Assembly: GCA_023014335.1 (NCBI GenBank)
Contig: JAECYW010000002.1
Span: 3,720,001-3,784,000, forward strand
DNA from: Galerina marginata
Lineage: Eukaryota; Basidiomycota; Agaricomycetes; Agaricales; Galerinaceae
DNA: 64,000 nucleotides
Direction of reading: 5' to 3'
Shown: in pieces, positions 12,051-22,366 of the stretch
Layout of the letters: every line of letters begins with the position of its first letter
Position numbering within the stretch: position 1 is the first letter of the stretch
Notes under the pieces: model-generated
The model's database searches: none
Seen by the model: the letters and a program-made list of their open reading frames with translations, nothing else
Told to the model about the DNA's origin: nothing
Made by a program: the position numbers and the translations under genes

Positions 12051-14267
12051 CATTAAAGCTTCATATAGTGTATTAGATATAGAAACTACAAATATTGAAG
12101 CATGAACAGCGGCAATAGTACCTGCCCGCCTATTCACCTTGCCCAGCCTCCCCCGCCATCCCTTCGTGCCCTCGTATTCACGCCGCTAACTGTCCGAGTC
12201 TCCGCATCGACACTTCCCACACCGCGGCCCACACACGACATGGACTATGGGCAGGAAGATGTCGGAACCTGGACAAAGGGATGGGCTAGGGATGTGTGGA
12301 TGTCCAATGGGGAGGTGGGCTGGGCTGCCGGCGAACGCGAAAGCCGTCGCGTTCTCGTTGGTTACCCTAGACCGCGCCATCGCAAGCGGGGCGAAGAGCG
12401 AGCGTGGTGAGGTGGGGCACTGCGAGTCGCAATCGAGTGGGTAAAGAGGGGTACGGGCAGCACGGGAGCAAGCGACGACCGTCGACGTGGGCTACCAAAG
12501 GTTGTGCAGCAAGAAGGCAAGGGCGACAAGGCAGCCCTGTCTGCCCGCCACCTCTACCCCGCCGTCGTAGGTGTATCCGGGCAGGAGCAGCACCCAGTGG
12601 TCCTGCTCCTGCTCCTGCAGCCGCCGTGTATGAGGAACAACAGCATCCTGTGTTCCTCCAACAGCTGCCGCCGCCGCACAACTACTCCCCGCCCATCCCA
12701 CCCTCGTTATCTCCGCTCGCTTCAACACCCTCGCCGCCCCTTCCCTCCACGCCATCGTAACCTGCGTCTCGCTGGTACTCGTTAACGCCCGCTGTTCCGG
12801 CGACTGTCGGCGTACGCATGCGGAAGTTAAGGGAGGCAGCCGGTGCCTGCACTTCCCCAGTTAGACGTCGGGGTTGGTATTGGAAGTGGGAGAGAGGTGG
12901 TGCAAGCGAATGGCGGTAGTCCCGGGCTCGAGTATTCAACGCCAGTCGCTATGCACCTTGGACGGTGGAGGTGGAGGGGAGTGTCGTATTGTGAGGCGCA
13001 GGGGTGTGGACTCGAAGGCCGGTCGCAATGAATGGTGACGAAGGAAGGGGCGATCGAGGGCTGCGCTGGGGCTGGACTCCAGCGGGGAGTCGCGGATGGC
13101 ATGGTGGAGTGGAGGGTGCTGCGGATGGGAGTCGTCGCGGGTGATGGAGCGGGTGTTCTGGAAGCGCCGGCCCACATGCGCGAGGCGAGGGGCACCCGAC
13201 GCGCACGTTTGAGGCTTGAGGGAGTGAGATAGAGAGTGGAGGTGGTGATGGTAGTGGTGGTGGTGGTGAGAAAGCAGAAATCAACATCAGCCTTGTTGAT
13301 CGGCTTTCGGGAAGGCGTGTGATTGGCTGTGGCAGTCGGGCCGGGTCGCTTCCGATCCGTCTTCAACGTCTCGAACACCGTCGCGGGCATCCCACAGAGT
13401 AGATGAGAGTCCGGATATCGTGGTTATATACAGTATATGTAGTTTAAAAAATAAATTTAGCCTTAAACAAAGAAAAGATATGGAGTATCAATAATTAAAC
13501 CAAGTGTATCTCGAATGTTTGAAAACGACGAATAATTTCTTCAATCATTCATGCCTAAAAGCTATGAACTAGAGGTTAGGAAAGTTCACAATGAATTTTA
13601 GCCATGTAAAGTATCTAGAAGCTTTCAAAACAATGTATATTCTCTCTTCACTGCATTTTCTTGAGGTTAATGGTACTCAAAGCACCTGAATACCATCCTG
13701 TTGAACAGACCGTTTGACCGAAATCACCACGCTCAGAAAGTGCATGCTCGTATCATATCGTAAGAGATTATATTGGTCACCGGACAAACGATAATACATT
13801 CTTAAGTCAACGTTCAATGCATCACACCATTTATTTATCGACGCAGCGTTTGGTTACCATCGTCCGAGACGTCTTCGACAATGGCCAGCCTCGACGGACT
13901 GCCCGGTCCGTTCGAGCCAGCCAATCACATTCCTCGCCGAAAACGCCGGACGCCAGATCAACCGCCATCAACTCTCGTTGATCTTGCTTTCCACCACCAC
14001 CACCTCCCTCCCTCTTTCCCTCCTGGCCCGTTTCGCCCCTCAAGGCGTCAAGAATATGTTTGGTAAGTGATATTACCAAATTCTATTGCTACATTACTTA
14101 TTTTATTAACTCACAGGTAGTCTACTGCACGAACAACATCGTGCCGCGCGTCGCGAGCCCCCTCTCACGTTGAGGGCTGTGGGCCGACGTTCCAACGAAT
14201 TCGGGTGGGAATCGGGTGGGGTATGACAAGGGGAGACCCTAGAGGGGGAGGCCCGCCCGGTACGTCG

Positions 14268-14297
14268 CGAGACGAGTCAAAATATGACTCGTCTTGT
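14268..14297. repeat. Perfect 10-bp-stem hairpin
   Basis: AGACGAGTCA and TGACTCGTCT flank a 5-nt AAATA loop. It lies inside the GC-rich core of the inverted-repeat element, just upstream of the CAG/CTG hairpin series. Confidence 0.6.
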
Positions 14298-14459
14298 TTT
14301 CCTTCCTGCTCCGCACGTCCCCATCTCATTCCCGCCGCGATAGGCTGGTTCGGAGGCCGCTGCCACTGCCTATGTCGATACCGACCGCACCTACGATACC
14401 TACGATACCACCTCTACAGGCCGCCATCGCCTTCCGCGTCCACGAAATACCCGAGGCCA

Positions 14460-14604
14460 GCAGAGCAGCAGCACGACCGCTGCTGCTCCTATGACACGAG
14501 TCTTGTACCCCGGCCAGCACGAGGAGCAGCAGCATCACCGCTGCTGCTTCTGCGACACGAAACTCGAGGGGTGAGCAGCGGTAGCAATACCGCTGCTCCT
14601 TTTC
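14460..14604. repeat. Three tandem GC-rich hairpins
   Basis: Three successive units each form a stem built from GCAGC and GCTGC. The first is AGCAGCAGC/GCTGCTGCT around ACGACC. The second is GAGCAGCAGC with GCTGCTGC. The third, near 14573-14600, has an 11-bp perfect stem GAGCAGCGGTA/TACCGCTGCTC closed by a GCAA tetraloop. The units are spaced about 55-70 bp apart and share flanking words (GACACGA), so they are a tandem array of stem-loops and not random palindromes. Confidence 0.55.
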
Positions 14605-15229
14605 CAGGGTGGCGAGGACGGGATGGCGAAGAGGCAACGAATGTTTGCCTCTTACTCGACACCTCGCACCCCTTCCTCGCGTTCGCGTTTGTGGCCAATG
14701 CCGTCATTTGTCCACTACGCCTCCGCCTTCTTCGTACCACGACGTCGCCGCCACTCGATACCCACCTGCTCGCCCCCTCCCCTCGCCATTCGCCCCACCA
14801 AAGGCAGACACGAACTGCGAATAACGAACGCGAATACGACGACGTTCGCGTTCGTTTGCCCTTTCGTCCCCCCACCCTCTCTCACTGCCCACTGTCCACA
14901 GCCCCACCTGGCGTTATTTCCCACCCCGCAGTCCACGTCGCGTGAGATGCGATGGGGAGATGACGTTTGGGATAGGACGGAGTGAAGCACAGGCTGCAGC
15001 GTATTTGCTACTCGTCGCTATGCTGCGGCAAGTGTGAAGGGAGCGGGTTTGACGATGGCGCCGCCTTGGATTCGCCGCCCACTCCCGCCACCTTACGATC
15101 CGCACAGAGTGGGTACCCCGGGAGTTGACTGCGAATGCGACGGTCGCGAAGAGATAATGGGAGCCGGGGGTCTGTTTCTCGGGTTAATGGAGGATAAGTA
15201 TTGACCAGCTATGTAGCCTTACCGCCGTG

Positions 15230-16147
15230 TAGTAGTAGAATATTCTTGAATATGATTTGATTTTTGCATTTACCCGCACAAATAAGGCTCGAGGGAGTAG
15301 CTGAGCCTTCTAGTAGGCATTTACTCATAAAATTGGCATTAATAGGTCCGCATTTTTAAGCTGATTACAGCTGTGTCTACCCAAGTGAAGGGAAGGGCAA
15401 ACTGAGGACGGGATAGGGTAAAAACGGTAGATATTTGGTAGAAATCTATTTATAACACTCATCCTATGGTGGTGCCCGTAAATATCATTCGTTCGTTTGA
15501 ACCCTTCCCGTGCATATTTTCCATTAAAAAAAACATCATTAGGTTTGTATTTACCAGGGCTTTACGGATATGCAGTGAGAAGTGAAGGGATGGAAAAAAT
15601 AGAGGAAATATAGTGCCAAAACTGACCGAATCTATTTTTATCGCTCATCCAAAAGGAGCCGAAAAGGCGCGGGACGCGTCCGAAAATGGAACTAGGACCC
15701 CGTCGGGACTCATGGGATCCGTTTGCAGATTCGAGTTAGGCGTGTCGCGCCTCCCCGGCGGGGTGACCAACATCCCAGATGGAATGTGGGTACTAATATA
15801 CACCCCCTGGCGCTTTTTCAGCCCCGAAACCCGCCCCCAACGACGAGCAGCAGCCAATTTTAATTGCTATCAATATTTGAAGACCCTGCATGGTTTATTC
15901 CCGCGCCTAAAGGCGCCCAAATGCGCCCAAATGATGAGCAGCACCCATTAGGCAGTGCCCGACATCATGGAGGCCATTGTTTACATATATTTACTATGCC
16001 CCGCACCCCAGGGCACCCATATATGTACCCCAGCAGGCCTAGCTACCCTATAGATGCATAATACATAGCTGACTGCCTTTTGGCAGTATTGGAAAAACCC
16101 ACTCTGGATGTATAACGGGGTTTTGGGATATTGCAGTGTTTCATATA
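15230..16147 (-). repeat. Right arm of the inverted-repeat element
   Basis: Inverse copy of the left arm. Landmarks in common include ATTTTAATTGCTATCAATATTTG (in two parts), the strings around GGATCCGTTTGCAGATTCG, and the outer words TCCAGAGTGGG and CCAATACTGCC in inverse orientation. Differences are scattered substitutions and short indels, so the arms have diverged a little since they formed. Confidence 0.65.
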
Positions 16148-16185
16148 TAATCGTAGCTGCTACAGGTGCGAAGTCTTGAGATCGA

Positions 16186-16490
16186 CAGTGGCCCAGACAT
16201 TTCTGGACACCGTTGCCCTTGAGAATTCTGTTGCGAGCCTGACATTGCCTATATATGCGTTATTCGGATATCTCTGAATCTCGGATTGAGTTGGACTGAA
16301 TATGATGCAGTGAATCCGATGCGTCGCCTCCCCGCCTGGCGAACTTGGACTTTGATTCGGTTACTTTGAATTTTGAAATCTCTGGACACCTTGGCCCTTG
16401 AAAAATCTGTTGCGAGCCCGAGACATATTGCCCGTACGCGTGACTCGGACGTCCTTGAACACTCTGGGCTTCGGATTGAGTGGACTGCTC
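16186..16490. repeat. Imperfect direct duplication upstream of a gene relic
   Basis: Two units, about 16197-16312 and 16380-16490, share TCTGGACACC, then CCCTTGA, TCTGTTGCGAGCC, and end in a CGGATTGAGT..GGACT word. Related CAGTG-CCC-ACTTTTCTGG words recur at 26975-27180 upstream of the full-length member of the same gene family. They may be conserved promoter material. Confidence 0.45.
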
Positions 16491-16493
16491 TTG

Positions 16494-17012
16494 ATGTTCC
16501 TTTCGTCAGTGAGGCTATCCTGTGTTTTTTTCATCTGGCGTACTAACTAAACGCCTTGCCTTTTCAGTGATTCAGAAAACGAAGGAGTTCGTGTTCAAAT
16601 AATCAACGGCAACCTCACTCATCTAACTATCGGCGTCGCATTACCGACATCCTTTACCTGACCGTCATGAAAAGGAGTGCTTATGCGCCTAAGTATTCAA
16701 TGCCAGTGGAACGTTCTTTTCATGAATATTTCCGTCTATAAAGCCCAAAGCGGTGGAATTTGTAGTTTGGTTGAGTTGGGTTTACCCCTTGAAAACCTAA
16801 TTCCAGGGACACGTCCTAGGCGCTTTGTACCGGATCCCGCAAGCACGAGAACTAGTTTTTGTGGAAGGTGAAAGATATGGTATGTCTCGCGAAACTTTAC
16901 ATGCCTGGTCCGGTCTCGTGAATGGCATCAAACTTAGGGTGACATCTGTCGGGAAGTTACACGGAAATCACCATTATCCTGCCGACTTCCCAGTGTTAAG
17001 TTTAGTTATGTA
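16494..17012 (+). pseudogene. Truncated relic of the 27.2-30.0 kb unknown family
   Basis: The relic begins with the same miniature first exon (ATGTTCCTTTC followed by a GT intron) as the gene at 27231. It then resumes with a block corresponding to GGRVQVVNGDLYYSPNSWR in that gene (here GVRVQIINGNL) and continues to a block matching RIPHERELDFVEGEGYG (here RIPQARELVFVEGERYG). Stops and frameshifts break it, and it ends 47 bp before the start of the deaminase-fold gene. Only about the first 150 residues of the family are represented. Confidence 0.6.
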
Positions 17013-19088
17013 AGCTTATCGCCTCTTCACCTTGAACCTGCCATTGATCAATATCGCCCATGGCTGCGATCGTCAAATTTTTCAGTCCGTCACCGCCAGA
17101 GTCTCAGGATTTGTCAGCCCATGGGGTTTCAACAGAGGACCAAAGGGCATTCATGACGACAACCTGGATACTCTCCCTGCTTTCACGCAGCAAGCCGATA
17201 GCCGTGTTTGATAACCTGGCCTCTAGAAACATTGCCAACAAGGTTTACCGAGAAGTGCTTAAATTTTGCGAGACCATAGCCCAATTAGTCGTTGGTGACC
17301 ATGAGGTTGTCGCAGTGGCAACAAACCAGACCGTCGACGACACAGAGTAAGTAATGTCTGATACTTTGTACTATTATGATTTTTATGCTGACAAGAGGTC
17401 GTTTATCAGCGGCCGTGTATTGGAGATCTGCGTCACGAAAAACTTCGCCCGCGACAACAACGATAAATCACCCGATTCTCTCGCCACCACTCGTCCATCA
17501 GCGCCGAAAAGCTTGGGAAATGCCAATGCTTTTGATTACATGGTATCTCTAGAGCAGAACTGGTGAGTGCATTGTAATAACCTTACTGCAACTCAATATT
17601 CACATATATAAAACAGGATACAGCCAACACTCTCTGAGCATCTGTGGCTCCTGGGCAAGGTTCTTGAGGGGCAAGGCACTCGATCAGCAGACGGATCGCG
17701 CGATTTCTGGCCAGAAACCCCCGACCACCTGTCAAAGTACATCACCGGCATAAGCTTCAAAAAGATGGCACGTCACTTAAAAAACCCTCTCTCGGTCCCT
17801 TACTTCGATGCGCTCAGCCAAGTGAAAGATATCCCTTTAGATATTCCGACCATCTCCTCACCAGAAGAACGATCACAGATAGAGGATCGTCTTATGCACA
17901 GTGATCGGCAATTGATGGAATGGCTAAAGGTGTATACAGACCGCCCAGACAGTTTCCCTACCCCGTTTCCAAACCTCATCCTCATGGCCAACAACATGCC
18001 TCCCACGGACTCGACCTTCCAGCTTTACACCAAATCAACTGCTCAGGAATTCCATCTCTTGCTACTCGAGCTCCTGGGTCGTTTCAAACGTAGTTTGGAA
18101 GACTTGGAGGAGAATCCCAACAAAGACTTCAAGTTGCAGGTTGAGCGTGTCCGCCAGAGCGGATATCCGCTACTCAAGATATCTAGAGGCCTGGCATTCC
18201 AGACACACTTAAATAACATCAGAGCGTCGCTTAAGGACCCCCGTCTTCTTAAGGACCCTGGTCTTCTTAAGGACGAAACTGGAAGGGACCGCAGTCAGTC
18301 CAAGGGGCAAACCAGCAAAGAAGAAGACCCAGCACTCAACTTGATCCATGACAATCTCCCCCCGAAAGGCTCCAAAGATATGGAAGGGGCTCTCATCCAA
18401 TCCTACAAATCATGGCTGCAGATTCTCCTCAGCCAGTATGATGGGATTGACATTGCAATGGACTTTGTAACGTCACCCAATTTTACGTACGACTCCATTT
18501 CAATCACGATCTTACACGCCCCACCCCCATCTCTCAAGATGCTCCCCTGGACTGACCTGTTCAAGAACAGCAAGTATCTTCCGATATCGCGTCACATCAA
18601 CGACGAAGCTACTGTTTCCAACGACACGATACTAGCTTACCTGACCAAAGGTGCATCTGACGTGGTAGTCCATGCGAAAGATGTTCGAGCCTTTATGTCA
18701 GTCCAGGGCCTATGGAGGGGCGACACGACGAAATACCAGAAGATTGTGAAGTCTGTAAAAAAATTGGAACGTCCGGAGGTGCCGACTCTCAAGGCATCTG
18801 CAGAGAGTCTTCGGACAACTCTGACACAATGGGACCAGGCGAGATCGGGGGAGAAGAAAGCGAAATCGGAGAATGAGAAAGCAAAACAGGAGGTGACGCA
18901 AGCCAAACCAGAGGAGAGAGCGAAATGGGAGGAGAGAGCGAAAGTCAAGTTGGAGCAGCTGAAAGCCAGAACGGAGGAGAAGACCAGTCTTGCTACTCAA
19001 ATCTCTGCTTTCATTAAAGATTTAGGCAAACAGATACCTCAAGGCCCTCAACTGACCGAACGAGCAGTACTTTTCATTCCCCCACTGA

Positions 19089-19240
19089 TTCCCTAGGAAT
19101 GGCAGGAATCCCTCTATTCCTGTAGGATTCCCAGTGGAATGGAGGGAATTCCCTTTATTCCTTGGGGAATTCCTTCTATTCCCTCTATTCCTGTGGATTC
19201 CCTATATTCCCTGAGGATTCCCCGAGGAATAGAGGGAATA
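19089..19240. repeat. Left ATTCC/GGAAT array
   Basis: About sixteen ATTCC or GGAAT words occur within 150 bp, on both strands, often as tight palindromes such as GGAATTCC. The array adjoins the left terminal inverted repeat and mirrors the right array at 20733-20905. Confidence 0.65.
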
Positions 19241-19385
19241 GTACCAATTGTAGTGTAATACAGGTCATCTGACTGATGTTTTTCTTACTATTTGCTCACT
19301 TCACTGTCAAATCACAATACAACTCCCTTATAGTCTATTATTGATATTAAACATCATATATTACATTACTGTTACTTGTAGTAGT

Positions 19386-19447
19386 CTATTCTAATTACTA
19401 CTTTAATTATACCTACTCTATTCTAATTGCTACTTTAATTATACCTA
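19386..19447. repeat. Two 30-bp direct repeats, period 32
   Basis: CTATTCTAATTACTACTTTA plus ATTATACCTA (19386-19415) recurs at 19418-19447 with one substitution. It sits in the AT-rich segment inside the insert. Confidence 0.7.
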
Positions 19448-19671
19448 CAGTAAACAGAGGGGGGTGGGTGCCGTACACAAAACACAGCGGCCAAGCCGTG
19501 GGAGTTCGGCGGCTGTCCGCGAAACGAGTCGGCGAGGGGAGCCGCGGGTGGGTTAAACGAGATGGGGTGAGTTTAAAGGGATGTGGATGGGCTGGGGAAC
19601 TTACCGAGCGCCCTACTCCCTAAACGTTCGTTGAGCTACGGAGTCGCGGTGGGCGTTCGTTCGACGTGGCG

Positions 19672-20585
19672 AGGGGAACATGGTGGTGGTACGGGCTGGG
19701 GAGCGGAGCGGCAACAAAGACGTTGGGCCCGAGGCGGCGACATGTGTGCCGGCTCGAAATGGCGGCGGCTGTGGCTAACGCGTCAACGGGGGGCTTACGA
19801 CGGTGGATGGGGTGCTTACCCATCTCGCGAGCTCTGTGACGTGGTATTCGCGCCACGTCAGCGAGCTGTGGGGTCGTGGAGGCGGGGCCGGCGTTCGTTC
19901 GACGTGGCGCGGGCTACGCAGTGGTGGTACGCGTCGACGTGGCGGCGACAGGCGTGGCGCCTCGTGGTGTCGATGGTGGGGTTGGGCTCGAAAAGCGGAG
20001 GCGGGGTGCTGTGCATCGGGTTCCGTCCGCAAAACGGATGCGAACGGATGGGCGTTGGGTGCTGGTGGTTAGAAATGGGCGCCGCGGGAGTTCCAGCACA
20101 CGGGTGGTGCGTATCGTCAGAGGTGGCGGCGGTTAATGAGGCGGCGGTGGGCTCGGAATGAGTCCGGGGGGCGATGCGAGGCCAAACCGGCGGCAGTGGG
20201 GGTCGACGTGGCCGCTGTTCATTCGAAATGACGGCGGAGGGGTCGTGCTGGGGTCGACGTGGCAGTCCTCGAGGCTGCCGTTGGTTCGAAACGGCAGTGG
20301 ACGGGTCTGAGGTGGATGATGGGGCATTAACGAGGGTGGAGGATGTATGGATGGGATTGGGGGTGCTTACCGGTACCTTTGGTCCCTTTCCCCCACTCCG
20401 TAAGGCGCTGCGACGTGATCAACGCGCTGTTCGGCCTCCAGGGCCCTTGACGTGGCATTCCCGACGGGGTAGGGAGGTGTTGAAGTCGTGGTGGCGGGGC
20501 CGGCGGCGTTCGACGTGGCGGGTAGTGTGATGTGGCGGGGTCGACGTGGCGCCTGCGAATCGTGAGCGCGCGGGTGGACGTGGCG
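19672..20585 (+). repeat. Recurrent CGACGTGGC motif in the insert body
   Basis: Seven perfect CGACGTGGC words start at 19672, 19900, 19935, 20204, 20255, 20511 and 20542. Near matches are TGACGTGGT (19837), an inverted TGACGTGGC (19852-19860), TGACGTGGC (20448) and GGACGTGGC (20577). All but one are on the same strand, and several follow TTCG. ACGTGGC resembles a binding site for bZIP-type factors. Whether a transposase or a host factor reads it is unknown. Confidence 0.6.
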
Positions 20586-20732
20586 GCGAAAGGTCGCGGC
20601 CTGGGGGGCGGTACCAGACGAGTAGGGAGGGAGGAGAGGGATGGTGGTGGTGGTTGATGGGAAAGAGACTGGCACGACGTGACAGAATCAACAAACCACG
20701 GGCGGTGGGAACATTACGTAATCGCTGATGTA

Positions 20733-20905
20733 ACTCGCATATTCCGCCGCGGAATCCCACCAAATTCCCCATTCCGGACGTTCCGCGCCGTATTCCGCCG
20801 GAATATAACCCACGGAATTGGGGCTTTTGGCTGGTCCCTCTGCCATTCTGATTCCTGCAGGATTCCGCGGAATTTCGATATTCCGGCCGGAATCCTGCAG
20901 GAATC
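20733..20905. repeat. Right ATTCC/GGAAT array
   Basis: Nested palindromes include ATTCCGGCCGGAAT (20880-20893), ATTCCGCCGGAAT and GGATTCCGCGGAAT. The right terminal inverted repeat follows directly. CG-containing spacers make this array more GC-rich than the left one. Confidence 0.65.
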
Positions 20906-21496
20906 AGTGGGGCATCACTAAGACCTCCGAACGAGAGAAATTTTTTGACGCCTTAAATGATGTCAGCTTGGACTTCACCGGCACTCTTCATTGTGAAGCC
21001 TGCCTCGCCAGCCTCCTCCCCGCATTCACCAGACGCGTCTCGCCTCACAACCGTGAATACAAAAATCGGATAGCAAACGCAGTGGCAGCCATGAAGGTGG
21101 AATTACCTCTTTCCCATTTTCTAATTCTCATTTCATCTTCTTGTGATATAGCTCTATGGTCATATCGTCGGAGTATCCAAGCTCTGCTGCCCGATTTGCG
21201 CCAAATTCCTCCGACTCTTAGCAGGTAGTGGAGACCAATTCGTCGTATGTGGCGGCCATTCCACGATTACAGCATGCAGCCTACCACCATGGACTCCAGC
21301 TAATATTTCGGATGAAATGATCACACACTTCGGAGCAATGTTGAGAGACGATCTGTTGGAGTTCATGAACCAACCCAATCCCAACGCTCGTCGGCAATCA
21401 ACGGGCTCCAAGAGACTTTCGAGGAGCAGTTTTGAAGGGCCGTTTGGAGATATTGAGGCGGTACCCCAAAGATTCACACCCCTTGCCCGATATTAG

Positions 21497-22050
21497 TATG
21501 CCCACGAAAGACAGCAGCAGTCAGTATCAGGAAATACGAAGACTATAGATGGTACACACACTATGTGGTCGTTTCCATGTAGCGCTGATAAGTAGTGTAT
21601 CCCTACATAGTCTTGATACTAGTACTGGTACTGGTTTAGGTAGCTGTCCGTATCCTTCTGCATGTGTTCCATAAATTTGCTTAGTGCACTGTGTTTTCTA
21701 TGCCCAAACATGCCAAGATGCTCTTATATTTTTTAAATCCAAGACTTAAGCCTGCAACTGGTTTGGGCAATTGCGCTGCCAAATCCACATGATTGTGTAC
21801 CAGCAATGCTGACTTCCGATGTTCTTGTGAGGGCTACACAATACTTAAATAAGTTCTGAAAGCTAGAAAATGCTCAAAGATATATATTCTATCAAAACTA
21901 CCAGCCAGAATAAATTCAATTAAGAGCCGAAAAAAGTTACGGGGCAAAAGATCTGAAGAATGTTTTGTTGTCCCTTATTTATTTCGGAGTCTCGCAGCCT
22001 GCAGCGCCAGTCACTGGCATTGACGCTCCCTCATTCTCTTCCCCATCGCG
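21497..22050. other. Intergenic, nothing recognised
   Basis: This is the 3' flank of the split deaminase-fold gene and is AT-rich. I see no gene, RNA or clear repeat. Confidence 0.5.
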
Positions 22051-22330
22051 CCCTCGAAAGGTACGCGCTGTTTCGTCTCCTCCCTCCACTCGAACCCCCC
22101 CACATGCAGCAACGTGAATACCTCGCAAGGAATTCGCTTGCTGTGCCTCCCTCCCAACCCATCCCGCCACCCGCTCATCTTATTTCAATCATCCGACCGC
22201 CTGTGAAGGACCCGCCTCAAAAGTGATACCTCCCTCGAAAGGTATGTTCCACTCCATCTCCTCGCTTCACTCGAACCCCCAACACGCAGCAACGTGAATA
22301 CCTCGCAAGGAATTCGCTTGCTTCGGCCCC
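22051..22330. repeat. Tandem duplication, period 181 bp
   Basis: CCCTCGAAAGGTA at 22051 recurs at 22233. Both copies continue through CACTCGAACCCCC to GCAGCAACGTGAATACCTCG and CAAGGAATTCGCTTGCT. The duplication lies directly upstream of the dioxygenase-like gene and may have doubled part of its 5' region. Confidence 0.6.
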
Positions 22331-22366
22331 TCGCCCCCTCGCCCCCTCCAAACCCACCCACCCACC

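Larger units (their letters stand above)
12051..15229. other. GC-rich, hairpin-rich core of the inverted-repeat element
   Basis: The core consists of two GC-rich blocks (about 12.1-13.4 kb and 13.85-15.15 kb) around an AT-rich centre. Open frames run on both strands in all phases, as expected from high GC, and none shows a family I recognise. A well-formed intron-like interval (14062-14116, GTAAGT to TCACAG) lies in the right block, but joining its flanks gives no convincing protein. Diverged inverted homology between 13273-13395 and 13856-13996 shows shared strings such as CGAGACGT, AGCCAATCACA and CACCACCA. I annotate the core as non-coding, or as heavily decayed captured sequence. Confidence 0.45.
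11135..16147. mobile_element. Foldback-like element with ~0.9-kb terminal inverted repeats
   Basis: The ends share TATATGAAACACTGCA (11135-11150) and its inverse (16132-16147). From there inwards the two arms are recognisable inverted copies for roughly 900 bp. An inner, more diverged inverted pair lies at 13273-13395 and 13856-13996, so most of the element can fold back on itself around an AT-rich centre (about 13400-13840). The core is GC-rich and low in convincing coding sequence. Long terminal inverted repeats without an obvious transposase suggest a non-autonomous element of foldback or Mutator-like type (inference). The TA at the outer ends could be a target duplication or part of the repeat; I cannot tell from one copy. 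Confidence 0.65.
19078..20912. mobile_element. 1835-bp insert with 13-bp TIRs and ATTCC palindrome arrays
   Basis: CCCCACTGATTCC at 19080-19092 is exactly inverse to GGAATCAGTGGGG at 20900-20912. CAT lies at 19075-19077 and again at 20913-20915, compatible with a 3-bp target duplication, and removing the insert with one CAT restores the host gene's frame. Each end has an array of ATTCC and GGAAT words forming nested palindromes. An AT-rich segment (19240-19445) and a GC-rich body (19445-20700) lie between. No transposase is visible, so it is non-autonomous if mobile. I cannot match it to a named superfamily. Confidence 0.7.
17060..21496 (+). pseudogene. Deaminase-fold protein gene split by a 1.8-kb insertion
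   Basis: Exons 17060-17346, 17398-17562 and 17617-19077 encode the N-terminal and helical part. After the insert, 20916-21096 and 21152-21496 encode the C-terminal domain. Leaving out 19078-20912 and one copy of CAT gives 2439 nt in one frame (812 residues), collinear with the paralogue at 33271-35713. The C-terminal domain carries HCE (20989-20997) and CCPIC (21185-21199). This is the HxE plus CxxC zinc-site pattern of the cytidine-deaminase fold, resembling the OTT_1508-like fungal group (family assignment is inference). A charged K/E-rich stretch precedes the insertion site. As it stands, the reading frame stops at 19094-19096 inside the insert, so a zinc domain cannot be made from this copy unless the insert is removed. 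All other splice sites and codons look sound, which implies a recent insertion. Confidence 0.7.

Noticed and set aside
12367..14990. Many overlapping 60-250 codon open frames on both strands
   Set aside because: They arise from high GC in the foldback element core; no shared domain, codon bias or splice logic supports them.
11426..15857. Matching 70-codon frames in the two arms of the inverted-repeat element
   Set aside because: Similarity follows from the arm duplication; there is no start context, intron or domain to suggest a peptide gene.
19583..20161. A 192-codon open frame inside the 1.8-kb insert
   Set aside because: It is Gly/Arg/Trp-rich, lies over the CGACGTGGC repeats and runs beside equally long frames on the other strand; best seen as GC-driven chance.
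19078..20912. The 1.8-kb insert as a long intron of the deaminase-fold gene
   Set aside because: Other introns here are about 50 bp; the insert has inverted terminal repeats and flanking CAT repeats rather than GT-AG ends at the homology borders, and the paralogue has no intron at this point.
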